From contig JADGDD010000006.1 in assembly GCA_016745075.1 (NCBI GenBank), positions 1 through 64,000 of the forward strand: a DNA stretch of 64,000 nucleotides. Direction: 5' to 3'. The position numbers and the translations under genes are program-made. Positions 52,282 through 60,950 of this stretch are shown piece after piece (within the stretch, counting starts at the first letter, position 1; every line of letters starts with the position of its first letter). The notes under the pieces were generated by a model. That model was not told the DNA's origin. It was given only the letters and a program-made list of their open reading frames with translations, and did no database searches. This DNA is from Planctomycetota bacterium. Its GTDB lineage: Bacteria; Planctomycetota; UBA11346.

Positions 52282-52485
52282 TTAGTAGCCGTATTCGCCA
52301 GCGCTATGGCTGTGCCGTTGACTTTCCCCACCCACAAGAGTTGAGCCAGGAGGGGGTCTGCGCATGCTACTGCTTGGAATAGGTTTGAGCGCGGGGGTAC
52401 GAAACGGGTTTGCATTTTCTCGTTCACAACTACTGAGGAAGAACGACGGTGCCAACAGGCAGCCAAGGAGCAATAAGCGTTTCAT
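52282..52485 (-). CDS. Small lipoprotein, 67 residues
   Basis: Lipobox FLSSC (cysteine near residue 20) after a Leu-rich signal (KRLLLLGCLLAPSFF). The mature part is short and Pro/Ser-rich (SSSMRRPPPGSTLVGG) with no recognised domain. It lies 26 bases before the amidase gene in the same direction and may be co-transcribed with it. Confidence 0.55.
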   Translation of the reverse strand: MKRLLLLGCLLAPSFFLSSCERENANPFRTPALKPIPSSSMRRPPPGSTLVGGESQRHSHSAGEYGY

Positions 52486-52595
52486 GCCACAAGACTAAGG
52501 CTCCTGTTTCTACAGCAAGCCACAGCATTTGGCTCTGGTGCTGGTGTGTCAAAAGCAGCCACTTTCTTTCGCGTGGATCGCTCTATGCTGCCGCC

Positions 52596-54452
52596 ATGAG
52601 TGAGAAACAAATAGATCATAAGGCAATGGGAGCAGCAGTGGCATCTCAGGCAACAGGCCTTGGCCGAACTGCACTGTCACTTGGTTTGGTTCGCTTGCTT
52701 GGTTTTATTGGTGCAGCATGGGCGCTGGTGACTTTTATTGGTGATGCATCCCCCATGACCTTAGTAACCCTGCTTGTTGTCGCAGCCGTGTATGCTGCTT
52801 TAACCTTGTGGCATGGTAGTGTGGAAGATAAGCGTAGTCGTTTGCGCGGTTTACTTGAATATCATAAGCGTGGTGCAGATCGCTGTGCAGGGAACTGGGA
52901 TCATGGTCAGGCAGATGGTGCTCGTTTCTGTGAAGATTGGCATGCTTATGCCCGCGATGTGGATGTGGTTGGCCCCAAAGGTTTGTATGCTTTGCTGAAT
53001 ACAACTGGCAGTGCCATGGGAGAAGAGCGGCTCGCATCCTGGTTATTGGAAGAACAATCCGTTTCTGAAACACAACAGGTGCAGGTACAAGAATTAGCAG
53101 CACATCATCAATGGCGTGCCCGTTGGTGGTCGGTGTTGCGCCATCGTTTAGATGCAGATGAGGAAGCGCTCCATACTTCTCTTTCAAATTGGTTAAAAAA
53201 CCCGGGTAAGCCACCTTCTGTTTTACTTGGTGTTGGTGCATGGCTATTTCGTTTGCTGGCTTTAGCCTTAGTTGTCTGGGCTGTAAATGCTTTGGGTGGT
53301 CCGGGTGGTGCTGTGGTCACTTTGGTTGTCGCCATGCTTTGGTATCCCATTAATAATATGTCTCACCGTTATATTACTGTGGATAGAGACCCCATGCATA
53401 TAGACCGGCATGTGCGAGCATGGCGGGAAGCTTTAGCAGTTATTGAAGAACAAAGCTTTGCTCATCCAGAATTGAAAGCCTTAGCGGCTCGCGCAGGGGC
53501 GGCAGATGGGGCTGCGGCTAAATTGTTACCTATTACCGCAGGGTTGGCGCAGGCGCGTAATCCGCTTTGGCAATTCTTGGTTGGTGCAGTGACGCTTGGT
53601 GACTGGTGGTTTGTTCGTCGTTTGCATACATGGCATGGCTTACATGCTGAGCAGCTGCAAGAAACGATCGAAATTATTGCGCAGATGGATGCATTGTGCT
53701 GTGTGGCGAGTTATGCGGCAGAGCAGGGTGGTGCGTGGGTGCAGCCAGCATCGGATAAAGAGCTGCTGAAGGCAACAAACCTTGCGCATCCTTTGTTGCC
53801 ACGTGCTGTGCGAGTTGGTAATGATATTTGCTTACGGTCCGGCAGTGTCCTCTTACTGACTGGTGCAAACGCATCTGGTAAAAGTACTCTTATGCGGGCT
53901 CTCGTGTTATCTGCGGTGCTTGCTCGTATTGGTGCGCCAGTTTGTGCAGAAAGTTGTTCTTTGCAGCCTTTACGCCTTGCTACTGTCATGCGTGTTCAGG
54001 ATGATATCAATGCCGGAACAAGTCGTTTTCAGGCAGAGGTGCATGCACTACGTCGAGTTCTTGATCGTATTGAAGAAGATGACTCACGTCCAATGTTGGC
54101 TGCTTTCGATGAAATTCTTGGCGGTACAAATTCTCATGAGCGGCATATTGGTACACGGGCGATCGTTCGTCATTTAAAAACGATGAACGGTGTTGTCATC
54201 GTGACAACGCATGATCTTGATTTGGTCAACTTAGCTGAAGAAGAGGATGGCCGTTTTCATCTAGCTCACTTTGCCGACCGAGCTGTAGAACAAGGTTTTG
54301 ATTCTGATGTTGCCTTTGATTATTTGCTCCGTGAAGGTGCTCTGCAAAGCACTAATGCTCTGCGAGTGATGCGGGCGGCTGGCTTACCTCTAGACGACAT
54401 GACAACAGATGAAATACATACTTCAGTAAATAAGGAACACAGTCATGGCTAA
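52596..54452 (+). CDS. Membrane-anchored MutS-family ATPase
   Basis: 618 residues from the ATG at 52596. The N-terminus has two hydrophobic segments (about 22-42 and 47-66), and another pair lies near 205-250. The C-terminal half is a MutS domain V ATPase: Walker A LTGANASGKSTLM, then DDINAGTSRFQAEV, Walker B MLAAFDEILGGTNSHER and VIVTTHDLDLVNLAEE. No mismatch-recognition (Phe-x-Glu) domain is present. It belongs to the MutS-like membrane group of unknown function rather than to mismatch repair. It overlaps the next gene by eight bases. Confidence 0.8.
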   Translation: MSEKQIDHKAMGAAVASQATGLGRTALSLGLVRLLGFIGAAWALVTFIGDASPMTLVTLLVVAAVYAALTLWHGSVEDKRSRLRGLLEYHKRGADRCAGNWDHGQADGARFCEDWHAYARDVDVVGPKGLYALLNTTGSAMGEERLASWLLEEQSVSETQQVQVQELAAHHQWRARWWSVLRHRLDADEEALHTSLSNWLKNPGKPPSVLLGVGAWLFRLLALALVVWAVNALGGPGGAVVTLVVAMLWYPINNMSHRYITVDRDPMHIDRHVRAWREALAVIEEQSFAHPELKALAARAGAADGAAAKLLPITAGLAQARNPLWQFLVGAVTLGDWWFVRRLHTWHGLHAEQLQETIEIIAQMDALCCVASYAAEQGGAWVQPASDKELLKATNLAHPLLPRAVRVGNDICLRSGSVLLLTGANASGKSTLMRALVLSAVLARIGAPVCAESCSLQPLRLATVMRVQDDINAGTSRFQAEVHALRRVLDRIEEDDSRPMLAAFDEILGGTNSHERHIGTRAIVRHLKTMNGVVIVTTHDLDLVNLAEEEDGRFHLAHFADRAVEQGFDSDVAFDYLLREGALQSTNALRVMRAAGLPLDDMTTDEIHTSVNKEHSHG

Positions 54453-54813
54453 ATATGATAATCACTTGGCAAGTTGCACAGAGGATTTGTGTGAAATTAT
54501 AGCCGAAGAAATTGCAAAAATAGAGCGAGGAGAAGACCCTATTATTTTCCATCGCCATCTTCAACACGAACAATGGATGCCACGCCGCTGGCGTAGCCGT
54601 GACGTACAGCAGGTCGAATCCATGATCAAAACTGTTGAGCGCATTTGTGATAAAACGGGCATATTTCCAGACGAAACGGTGCTCGGAGTTTTGGACCGTT
54701 GTGCTCGTATTGCCGCAGTACTACTTGGCACAGAACAAAAGAAATTTTTAGACGAGCAGCAGCTTGTAATAGACATGCGAGCAGAATTAGAAACGTTCTC
54801 AGCAAAACAATAA
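54445..54813 (+). CDS. Unknown 122-residue protein coupled to the MutS-like gene
   Basis: ATG at 54445 after AAGGA, inside the end of the MutS-like gene. It is predicted to be all-helical and charged (CTEDLCEIIAEEIAKIERGE, VESMIKTVERICDKTG, LDEQQLVIDMRAELETF), with no membrane segment or signal. No family is recognised. Tight coupling suggests a partner of the MutS-like protein. Confidence 0.55.
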   Translation: MAKYDNHLASCTEDLCEIIAEEIAKIERGEDPIIFHRHLQHEQWMPRRWRSRDVQQVESMIKTVERICDKTGIFPDETVLGVLDRCARIAAVLLGTEQKKFLDEQQLVIDMRAELETFSAKQ

Positions 54814-54893
54814 AAGCACGTGCGATGATTGTTTGCGATAGAATGTTTTTCTTCTGAGTGAATGCAGCTGAATTGCGCAAGATAGGACAAAAA

Positions 54894-54922
54894 AACCGCC
54901 GTAGCATTATGCTACGGCGGTT
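54894..54922 (-). terminator. Rho-independent terminator for rpmA
   Basis: A 13-bp stem (54894-54906 with 54910-54922) and 3-base loop; on the minus strand it is followed by seven U residues. It lies 25 bases past the rpmA stop. Confidence 0.9.
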
Positions 54923-54947
54923 ATCTGTTTTTCAGAAGCTCTTTAAA

Positions 54948-55193
54948 TTAGTTAGCTGGGATAACGTTTACGCGGTGTTGTGTGCCGTATTCAACGGTAC
55001 CAGCAACAGTTGCGTAGATTGTAAAGTCTTTACCAAGACCAACATTTTTTCCTGGACGGAAGCGGGTGCCGCATTGGCGAACGATAATAGAGCCAGCTTT
55101 TACGCTCTCTCCACCGAAAGCCTTGAGACCTCTGCGTTTAGATTTGGAATCGCGACCGTTGGCTGTAGAGCCCTGACCTGCCTTATGTGCCAT
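54948..55193 (-). CDS. rpmA: 50S ribosomal protein L27
   Basis: 81 residues from the ATG at 55193, preceded by AAGGAG. The L27 pattern is clear: [58 protein letters not shown]27 helps place tRNA at the peptidyl-transferase centre. Its usual partner rplU (L21) is not immediately upstream; ftsH lies there instead. Confidence 0.95.
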   Translation of the reverse strand: MAHKAGQGSTANGRDSKSKRRGLKAFGGESVKAGSIIVRQCGTRFRPGKNVGLGKDFTIYATVAGTVEYGTQHRVNVIPAN

Positions 55194-55280
55194 GTAAAAC
55201 ACTCCTTTTCAAGTGGTGCGGGATGGTATGTGCCAGAAGCTGAATGCAAGCCTCTTTTTTGACACATTTCTGGATTGGGT

Positions 55281-57263
55281 TTAGGCTAAGCTTGGTTTAA
55301 ACCCTGTTTCGTTGATTGGTGGTTGTGCTGCTGCTGCTGATTGTGGTTCACTACTGGTATCTGCTTCTGGGGTGTCATCTGTGTCGGTGATAGCAGAGGG
55401 GCGGTTGCCAATGTCTCCACCCTGCACCAATGTCTCCACTTGTTCTGCGGTAATGGTTTCCCATTCCAATAGGGCCTCAGCAATGCGGATAATCGCATCT
55501 TTGTTCTCATCTATGATATTTTCAGCGCGTTTGTATTGTGCGTCAATAATATCACGGACTTCTTTATCGAGCTCGCGTCGAGTTTCTTCACTTACAACAA
55601 TAACTGATTCTTCGCCGCCAAGGCCTGTTTGTTGTTCGGTGTACTTAATTGGGCCCATGGTATCAGACATGCCCCATTCATAGACCATGCCACGAGCAAG
55701 GGCAGTAGCGCGTTCAATATCGTTGCTGGCACCAGTGGTGATGTCTTCGCAGAAACGATCCTCAGCAATGCGGCCACCGTAGAATAGGCACATTTCACCA
55801 AGGAGTTCTTGGCGTGTTTGGCTGTAGCGTTCTTTGGGAAGGCCCATGGTTAGGCCAAGGGCGCGGCCACGAGGGATAATGCTTACTTTATGTAAATCAT
55901 CTACTTCTGGTAGTAGGTGTTGGATGATAACATGACCGGCTTCATGGTAGGCGGTGAGGCGTTTTTCATGTTGTGGCATAGTTTTGTTGCGGCTGCCCTT
56001 TTCACGGCCAAAGGCAACACGGTCACGGGCATATTCAAGATCATTATGAATAACGGAGTCCTGTTCACAACGCGCAGCGTTTAAGGCGGCTTCGTTCATC
56101 AGGTTTTCAAGATCTGCACCAGAGAAGCCTGGTGTAGCACGGGCAACAACGCCAAGATCAACATTGGCATCAAGTTTTACCTTTTTGCCATGTACTTGGA
56201 GTATTTCTTCACGGCCCTTGATGTCTGGTAGGTCAACATAGATATGACGGTCAAAGCGTCCCGGACGCAATATAGCAGGGTCGAGTACGTCAACACGGTT
56301 GGTTGCTGCCATAACGATGACATTGTCTTTGCTAGAGAATCCGTCCATTTCGACAAGAATCGCATTTAAGGTTTGCTCACGTTCGTCGTGGCCACCTGTA
56401 GCGCCACCAACGCCGCGTTTGCGGGCAACGGCGTCAATTTCATCGATGAAAATAATACAGGGACTATTTTCTTTCGCTTGTTGGAATAAGTCACGTACGC
56501 GTGACGCACCAACACCAACAAACATTTCTACAAAGTCAGAGCCGCTAATCGAATAAAATGGTACATCAGCTTCACCAGCAATAGCTTTTGCTAATAAGGT
56601 TTTACCCGTACCTGGTTGACCAACAAGCATGACACCGCGAGGAATCCGTCCACCAAGGCGTTGGAATTTTTCAGGGTTAGAGAGGAAATCAACAAGTTCG
56701 TGTACTTCTTCTTTTGCTTCTTCAATGCCGGCAACATCTTTGAATGTTTTGCCAGAGCTGTCTTTATCAATTAAGGTTGCACGGCTTTTGCCAAAAGAAA
56801 GTACGCCACCACCGCCACCCATACGGCGGAAGAAGAGGAAGTACATAATGGCAATCAGGCCGCCAAAAAATAAGATTTGAATAAGGAAGCCACCAAGCGC
56901 ACTCTCAGGAGCATCGCCGTTGAGAATCATAATATGGCCTTCAGCGGCAAGTCGTTCTTCTTCTTCATTGAGCCATTGACGTTCAACTTCAGTCAGTTTT
57001 GCACCAGGATAATTGACGCGATAGTTTGAGACTTCTTCGCCGTTTTTGGTTTCGGCAAGAATCGAACCTTTTTCAATGGTAACTTTTGTTATCTGGCCGT
57101 CTTGGACCAAGGTTTTAAATTCACTCCAACTGCGTTTCTTTTCATTCTGGTCATTGAAGAAAAAGATGCCGAGCAATACGGCACTCAGAAGGATGATAAC
57201 AGGTAAGATACTGCGCGGGCGTGGCCCGTTTGATTCAGGAAGTGGTTGTTTTGGATCTGGCAT
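55281..57263 (-). CDS. ftsH: ATP-dependent zinc metalloprotease FtsH
   Basis: 660 residues. Two N-terminal transmembrane helices (about 15-36 and 125-145) enclose a periplasmic part; a Gly-rich stretch ([15 protein letters not shown]) leads into the AAA domain with Walker A GQPGTGKT, Walker [10 protein letters not shown], and the second region of homology ([21 protein letters not shown]). The M41 protease has the zinc motif HEAGH (AYHEAGHVI) and the third ligand in [11 protein letters not shown]. It degrades membrane and regulatory proteins. The C-terminal tail is Thr/Asp/Gln-rich. It shares its strand with rpmA and the signalling genes upstream. Confidence 0.96.
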   Translation of the reverse strand: MPDPKQPLPESNGPRPRSILPVIILLSAVLLGIFFFNDQNEKKRSWSEFKTLVQDGQITKVTIEKGSILAETKNGEEVSNYRVNYPGAKLTEVERQWLNEEEERLAAEGHIMILNGDAPESALGGFLIQILFFGGLIAIMYFLFFRRMGGGGGVLSFGKSRATLIDKDSSGKTFKDVAGIEEAKEEVHELVDFLSNPEKFQRLGGRIPRGVMLVGQPGTGKTLLAKAIAGEADVPFYSISGSDFVEMFVGVGASRVRDLFQQAKENSPCIIFIDEIDAVARKRGVGGATGGHDEREQTLNAILVEMDGFSSKDNVIVMAATNRVDVLDPAILRPGRFDRHIYVDLPDIKGREEILQVHGKKVKLDANVDLGVVARATPGFSGADLENLMNEAALNAARCEQDSVIHNDLEYARDRVAFGREKGSRNKTMPQHEKRLTAYHEAGHVIIQHLLPEVDDLHKVSIIPRGRALGLTMGLPKERYSQTRQELLGEMCLFYGGRIAEDRFCEDITTGASNDIERATALARGMVYEWGMSDTMGPIKYTEQQTGLGGEESVIVVSEETRRELDKEVRDIIDAQYKRAENIIDENKDAIIRIAEALLEWETITAEQVETLVQGGDIGNRPSAITDTDDTPEADTSSEPQSAAAAQPPINETGFKPSLA

Positions 57264-57396
57264 ATGTTCTCTTTTCTAGTCGTGCGGTAGTATGGTACTT
57301 ATTACCCAGACGCAATGGATATGCGCTCTTTACAGATATGTATTTCACGGTGCATCTATGAGTACGATAGACAGGGGCTGATGTTTGTGTTCTGTT

Positions 57397-58584
57397 CTAG
57401 CGTTGGCGGCGATGAGAGCGACGGCGTGGTTTATTGCCGGATTTATCTTTGGCACTATGGCCATCAGTACTTGGGTTTGTTTGCTTGGTGTCTGGGAAGA
57501 CAACTTCAAGGCTCTCCACATCAATGGGGTTAGTTTGGGTTTCCTCTGGGTGTCCGCCAAGGAGGTCAAGGTCATCCGAGATATGGTCTGAAGGCGATTG
57601 CTCGTCTAATTGTAGTAGCATGTCTTCAGTCTTGATTTCGTCCATAGACTGGAAGGCTTCTTCTCGTTTCTGATCTAGTTCTGTTTGCAGGGCAGGTTTG
57701 CACAGAGAATTATCTTCGGTACTATCATCACCGACATCAATGCGTAACTTAATGATTTCAGTATCGAGAAAACGAAGTCGCTCTGATAGGTTGTAATATC
57801 GTTCAAGCTCTGGTTGGTTCAGGTCTTGTCGTGAGAGAGTACGTGTTTCGCCGCGTGAGAGCTGTTGTAGGAAACCAGCGGGTAAACCAAATCCACCTTG
57901 TCCTTCAAGGGTGCGTCTACCGACTAAAGCAAGGAGTTGTTCTCGTTCGGCTCTGCATTCTTCCAGTCGGTCTTTGTTATTCTTTTTACGACCAAATACC
58001 CGTGATACCCGTTTGAGTATACCAGACTGTTTGTTGCCAGATCCGTCTACCGCGGACATGCGTGCGGCACTAATGCGGCGGCTGTTACGCAGCGGACGGT
58101 CTTCGTCAAAGTCATCTATAACTTCGTCGGTTTCTTTGGTGTCTCCGCTTTGGGTGCGTTGATAAATATTGGTTTCGATGCGATTGTTGCTTGTCTGGTC
58201 GCTCTTTGTTGGCGGTTGGCTTGCCTGTTCTGCTGCTTCCATTGGACTGAGTTCATTATCGAAGAGCTCTAGATCCGATGTTGCGGTAATACTAGAGAGT
58301 TCCACATCATCTGCGGCAAGTCGCACTTCAAAAATATGTGGACCGCAACGAACTTCATCGCCGTCTTGCAGAGCTTGTTTCTCTACGTTGATGTCGTTGA
58401 TATAGGATGGTATTTGTGATTTATTGGCAAAGAAGAGCTTGCCACTATCAAACCAAAAAACCATTTCTCCACTTTTTTGCCCTTTATGGACCATCTGCAA
58501 ACGACGGGGGCGATCTGTGTGTAAACGAACGGTCCGTCCGCTTACAGGTCCTTCTTTGCATATAAGGCAAGACATAGATGACAC
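57397..58584 (-). CDS. FHA-domain protein
   Basis: 395 residues. The GTG at 58584 has AAGGAG nine bases upstream and is preferred over the ATG at 58575. The N-terminal 90 residues have FHA-like strands: GRTVRLHTDRPRRLQMVHK, MVFWFDSGKLFFANKS, NVEKQALQDGDEVRCGPHI. FHA domains bind phosphothreonine. The middle is charged (SGILKRVSRVFGRKKNN) with a coiled coil (NLSERLRFLDTEIIKLRID). The C-terminus is very basic (GNKPRRRSHRRQR). With a Ser/Thr kinase encoded three genes upstream it could read that kinase's marks. Confidence 0.65.
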   Translation of the reverse strand: MSSMSCLICKEGPVSGRTVRLHTDRPRRLQMVHKGQKSGEMVFWFDSGKLFFANKSQIPSYINDINVEKQALQDGDEVRCGPHIFEVRLAADDVELSSITATSDLELFDNELSPMEAAEQASQPPTKSDQTSNNRIETNIYQRTQSGDTKETDEVIDDFDEDRPLRNSRRISAARMSAVDGSGNKQSGILKRVSRVFGRKKNNKDRLEECRAEREQLLALVGRRTLEGQGGFGLPAGFLQQLSRGETRTLSRQDLNQPELERYYNLSERLRFLDTEIIKLRIDVGDDSTEDNSLCKPALQTELDQKREEAFQSMDEIKTEDMLLQLDEQSPSDHISDDLDLLGGHPEETQTNPIDVESLEVVFPDTKQTNPSTDGHSAKDKSGNKPRRRSHRRQR

Positions 58585-58746
58585 TTACGGAGTCTCCTTG
58601 GGTAGCATTTTGTTCTGCTGTGCTCTGTAGCTTTTGCTAAAGGAAAAGAGTTTAGGCGTGAGAAAATGCGAGCAAGTAGTGTCTCAAACACAGAGAAGCT
58701 CTCGTTTGGCAGATACTCGCAATGAGGAGTAGTGAGTAGTGGAAGG

Positions 58747-59799
58747 TTATTGCTCTATTGTTGTTGGAGGAGGAGCAGGGAAATCGTCTAGTATTATGGT
58801 AGATTCAATAATTTGCTCAGTGATTTCGTTGGTATTTCCGCCAACCTCATCAATGACACCACCAAGAGTTTCATTATTGATTTCATTGCTAAGATCGTCG
58901 CCAATAAGTCCTCCAGCAGTAATGTCCACATCAGTTTCAGTTGTTGGGTCAAGTACAGGCGCTTCAGGTTCTGTTTCAACAACGAGCGGTGTTTCTGGCT
59001 CGGGTGTCTCTGGGGTTTCGTTAGGGGCTAAGACGAGTAGTTCATCACCTGCTTCATCATTATCCCAGTTTTCGCCTTCTGCTTCTTCTGCAGGGACGAG
59101 TTCGTCAGCAGCACCACTCAGCTGTGGACGGCCAGCGATGTCAGCAGCCGCTGAAATACCGCTGCTAATGTTACTACTTAAGCCTTGGCGTGGGCCAAGT
59201 AAGGTAACGTCTTTTTCAGAGCTTCCTAAGGCAAGGGCGATTTCTTTGCGGAGACCAACTTCAACGCTACCACGGATAAGCGCAACAAAATCGGCAGTAC
59301 GTGTAGAACGTTCAACGACAAACAGTGTACCTGTTACTCGGACATCAACCGATGCACCGTAGGCACTAAATCCGCTGTATGGTCCCATTCCATTAAGGTC
59401 AAATTGGGCAATGCCTTTGCTAATCTCACAAACCAAGCGTGTACCAGTGCCATCTGAACTTGGTTTCTCAAAGAATACAGCCTCACTGTCTGCACCTAGA
59501 ATAATATTGCTGTTGTCAGGCAGGGTGCTCATGTGAATGCGAATAGGGCCTGTTTTTGAACTTGAGAACGTTTGTCCAAGAGCGATAGGAGTGCCACGTT
59601 GAGCGGTGGCCGTTCCAACAAGACCTGTACCAGCCTGCCAAGTGGCTATGCTGGTGGTGGTAGGTGTTTCTGCTTGAACTGTTTCCGTTGGAATCGAGGT
59701 TGATTCAGCAGCAAAAGCTGAAGAGCCAATACCGCAAGATAGAGCTAAAGCACAGGCGGCAGAGAGGGCTGTGGCCGAGATCGTTGTAAATGTACGCAT
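58747..59799 (-). CDS. Secreted FecR-domain protein
   Basis: 350 residues from the ATG at 59799 (TGGAG upstream). It has a signal peptide (FTTISATALSAACALALSCG, end near AFA). A FecR-like domain follows at about 40-180: GTGLVGTATAQRGTPIALG, IRIHMSTLPDNSNIILG, IAQFDLNGMGPYSGFSAYG and SVDVRVTGTLFVVERS. The remainder is Asp/Glu/Pro/Thr-rich and disordered. FecR domains in this stand-alone, secreted form are common in planctomycetes and relatives and may act as structural or sensory beta-helical parts. No FecI sigma or TonB receptor is adjacent. Confidence 0.75.
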   Translation of the reverse strand: MRTFTTISATALSAACALALSCGIGSSAFAAESTSIPTETVQAETPTTTSIATWQAGTGLVGTATAQRGTPIALGQTFSSSKTGPIRIHMSTLPDNSNIILGADSEAVFFEKPSSDGTGTRLVCEISKGIAQFDLNGMGPYSGFSAYGASVDVRVTGTLFVVERSTRTADFVALIRGSVEVGLRKEIALALGSSEKDVTLLGPRQGLSSNISSGISAAADIAGRPQLSGAADELVPAEEAEGENWDNDEAGDELLVLAPNETPETPEPETPLVVETEPEAPVLDPTTETDVDITAGGLIGDDLSNEINNETLGGVIDEVGGNTNEITEQIIESTIILDDFPAPPPTTIEQ

Positions 59800-59834
59800 A
59801 CTATTCTCCAGTGGACTGATCTTGAATATAGGGT

Positions 59835-60950
59835 TTACCATTTGCCTTGCAACTGAATGCCAAATTGGAAGCGGTCATAATCTCTGTTATCGAGGTTAGA
59901 GCTACGGTCGCTCCAGCTTCCGTAAATACCAGCAGCGAGTTTGTCCATAAACCAAAAGTCTGCGCTAGCTTGGCTACGGAGGATAAGTTGTTGTTCTGAC
60001 TCACCACCAGTAACGGTTGCTTCTTTATAAAAGCGGCCTTCAACTTGTCCGGCTATGCTGGTTTCCAGTTTTTTACCACTTATAAGAAATGGGTACAGTA
60101 GGCGGCTTTCAAGACGGACACTATCATAGCTAAAGACATCTTTTTCTGCTTGGTAGTGGCCAAAGCGTGCGCCCCACTCAAGGCGTTTGCGTGCATTACT
60201 CGTATCAAGCAGTTTCCAGCGGTTAATCCGGAGGCTGACTAAAGTACCGTCCATATCGTTATTGTCGGTGTAGTCTAAGGCCTGTACATCTAATGAGGCA
60301 ACAAAAACACGGTTGCTAGTGAAGAGGTTGGCATAGCGAGCGCCAACAGTCAGCACATCAACGACATCTTCGTTATCGAGACGGAAGTGTGAGGCTTCAC
60401 CAAGGAGGCCAAAGGTTTGTTTATCTAAGGTCCATTGTAGGCCAGCACTGGCTCCGATGCTGGTAAGATTGTAGTCCTCTTTATCAGCATAGGTGTTTTG
60501 ATTAATGAAGGCCTGGGTATCAAGGCGTACACTGTCCGCTAAAGAAAAACGATAACGAGCGGAGAGGTAAGCATCAATAACAGATGAATCAGCATCACTG
60601 GTGCTGTTTAAGGCATCAGATTCAAGGCTTACGTTTGAGTCTGCTCCAGCACGTAGACGGCCATATAAAGAGAAGGGACTGGAAGCTGACGATTTTTTGC
60701 GTTTTGCTATAATTGCGCGTGGATCTTCAGGCAAGGCAAAGGGGTCTTCTTCAGTATCAGACTCACCTTCTGTATTAGTGGCAAAGGGGTCTTCTGCTGT
60801 TTCGGTAGCAAATGGATCGTCATTTGTTGTTGCGGTTGTTTCATTTTCAGTTGAGGGCACTTCTGTTGGAGTGCTGTCTTCAGCAGAGAGCTGTAGAGGT
60901 GCAGACATACTGCCAAGGCAGATAAGCAGTGTGGGTACAAGGGTTTTCAT
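59835..60950 (-). CDS. Predicted outer membrane beta-barrel protein
   Basis: 371 residues, ATGA overlap with the kinase gene upstream. Signal peptide (LLICLGSMSAPLQLSA), then an acidic low-complexity linker (about 25-85, Thr/Glu/Asp), then about 280 residues of alternating amphipathic strands typical of outer membrane barrels: LYGRLRAGADSNVSL, YLSARYRFSLADSVRLDT, FGLLGEASHFRL and the end RFQFGIQLQGKW. It resembles uncharacterised surface barrel families. It may be phosphorylation-linked only through its operon neighbours. Confidence 0.7.
   Translation of the reverse strand: MKTLVPTLLICLGSMSAPLQLSAEDSTPTEVPSTENETTATTNDDPFATETAEDPFATNTEGESDTEEDPFALPEDPRAIIAKRKKSSASSPFSLYGRLRAGADSNVSLESDALNSTSDADSSVIDAYLSARYRFSLADSVRLDTQAFINQNTYADKEDYNLTSIGASAGLQWTLDKQTFGLLGEASHFRLDNEDVVDVLTVGARYANLFTSNRVFVASLDVQALDYTDNNDMDGTLVSLRINRWKLLDTSNARKRLEWGARFGHYQAEKDVFSYDSVRLESRLLYPFLISGKKLETSIAGQVEGRFYKEATVTGGESEQQLILRSQASADFWFMDKLAAGIYGSWSDRSSNLDNRDYDRFQFGIQLQGKW

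Noticed and set aside
52735..53241. Minus-strand frame of 168 codons in the MutS-like gene
   Set aside because: His/Pro-rich antisense composition, no start context, and overlap with a clear ATPase gene.
58739..59362. Ser-rich plus-strand frame of 207 codons
   Set aside because: It is antisense to the well-supported FecR gene; its composition mirrors that gene's codons and it has no ribosome-binding site.
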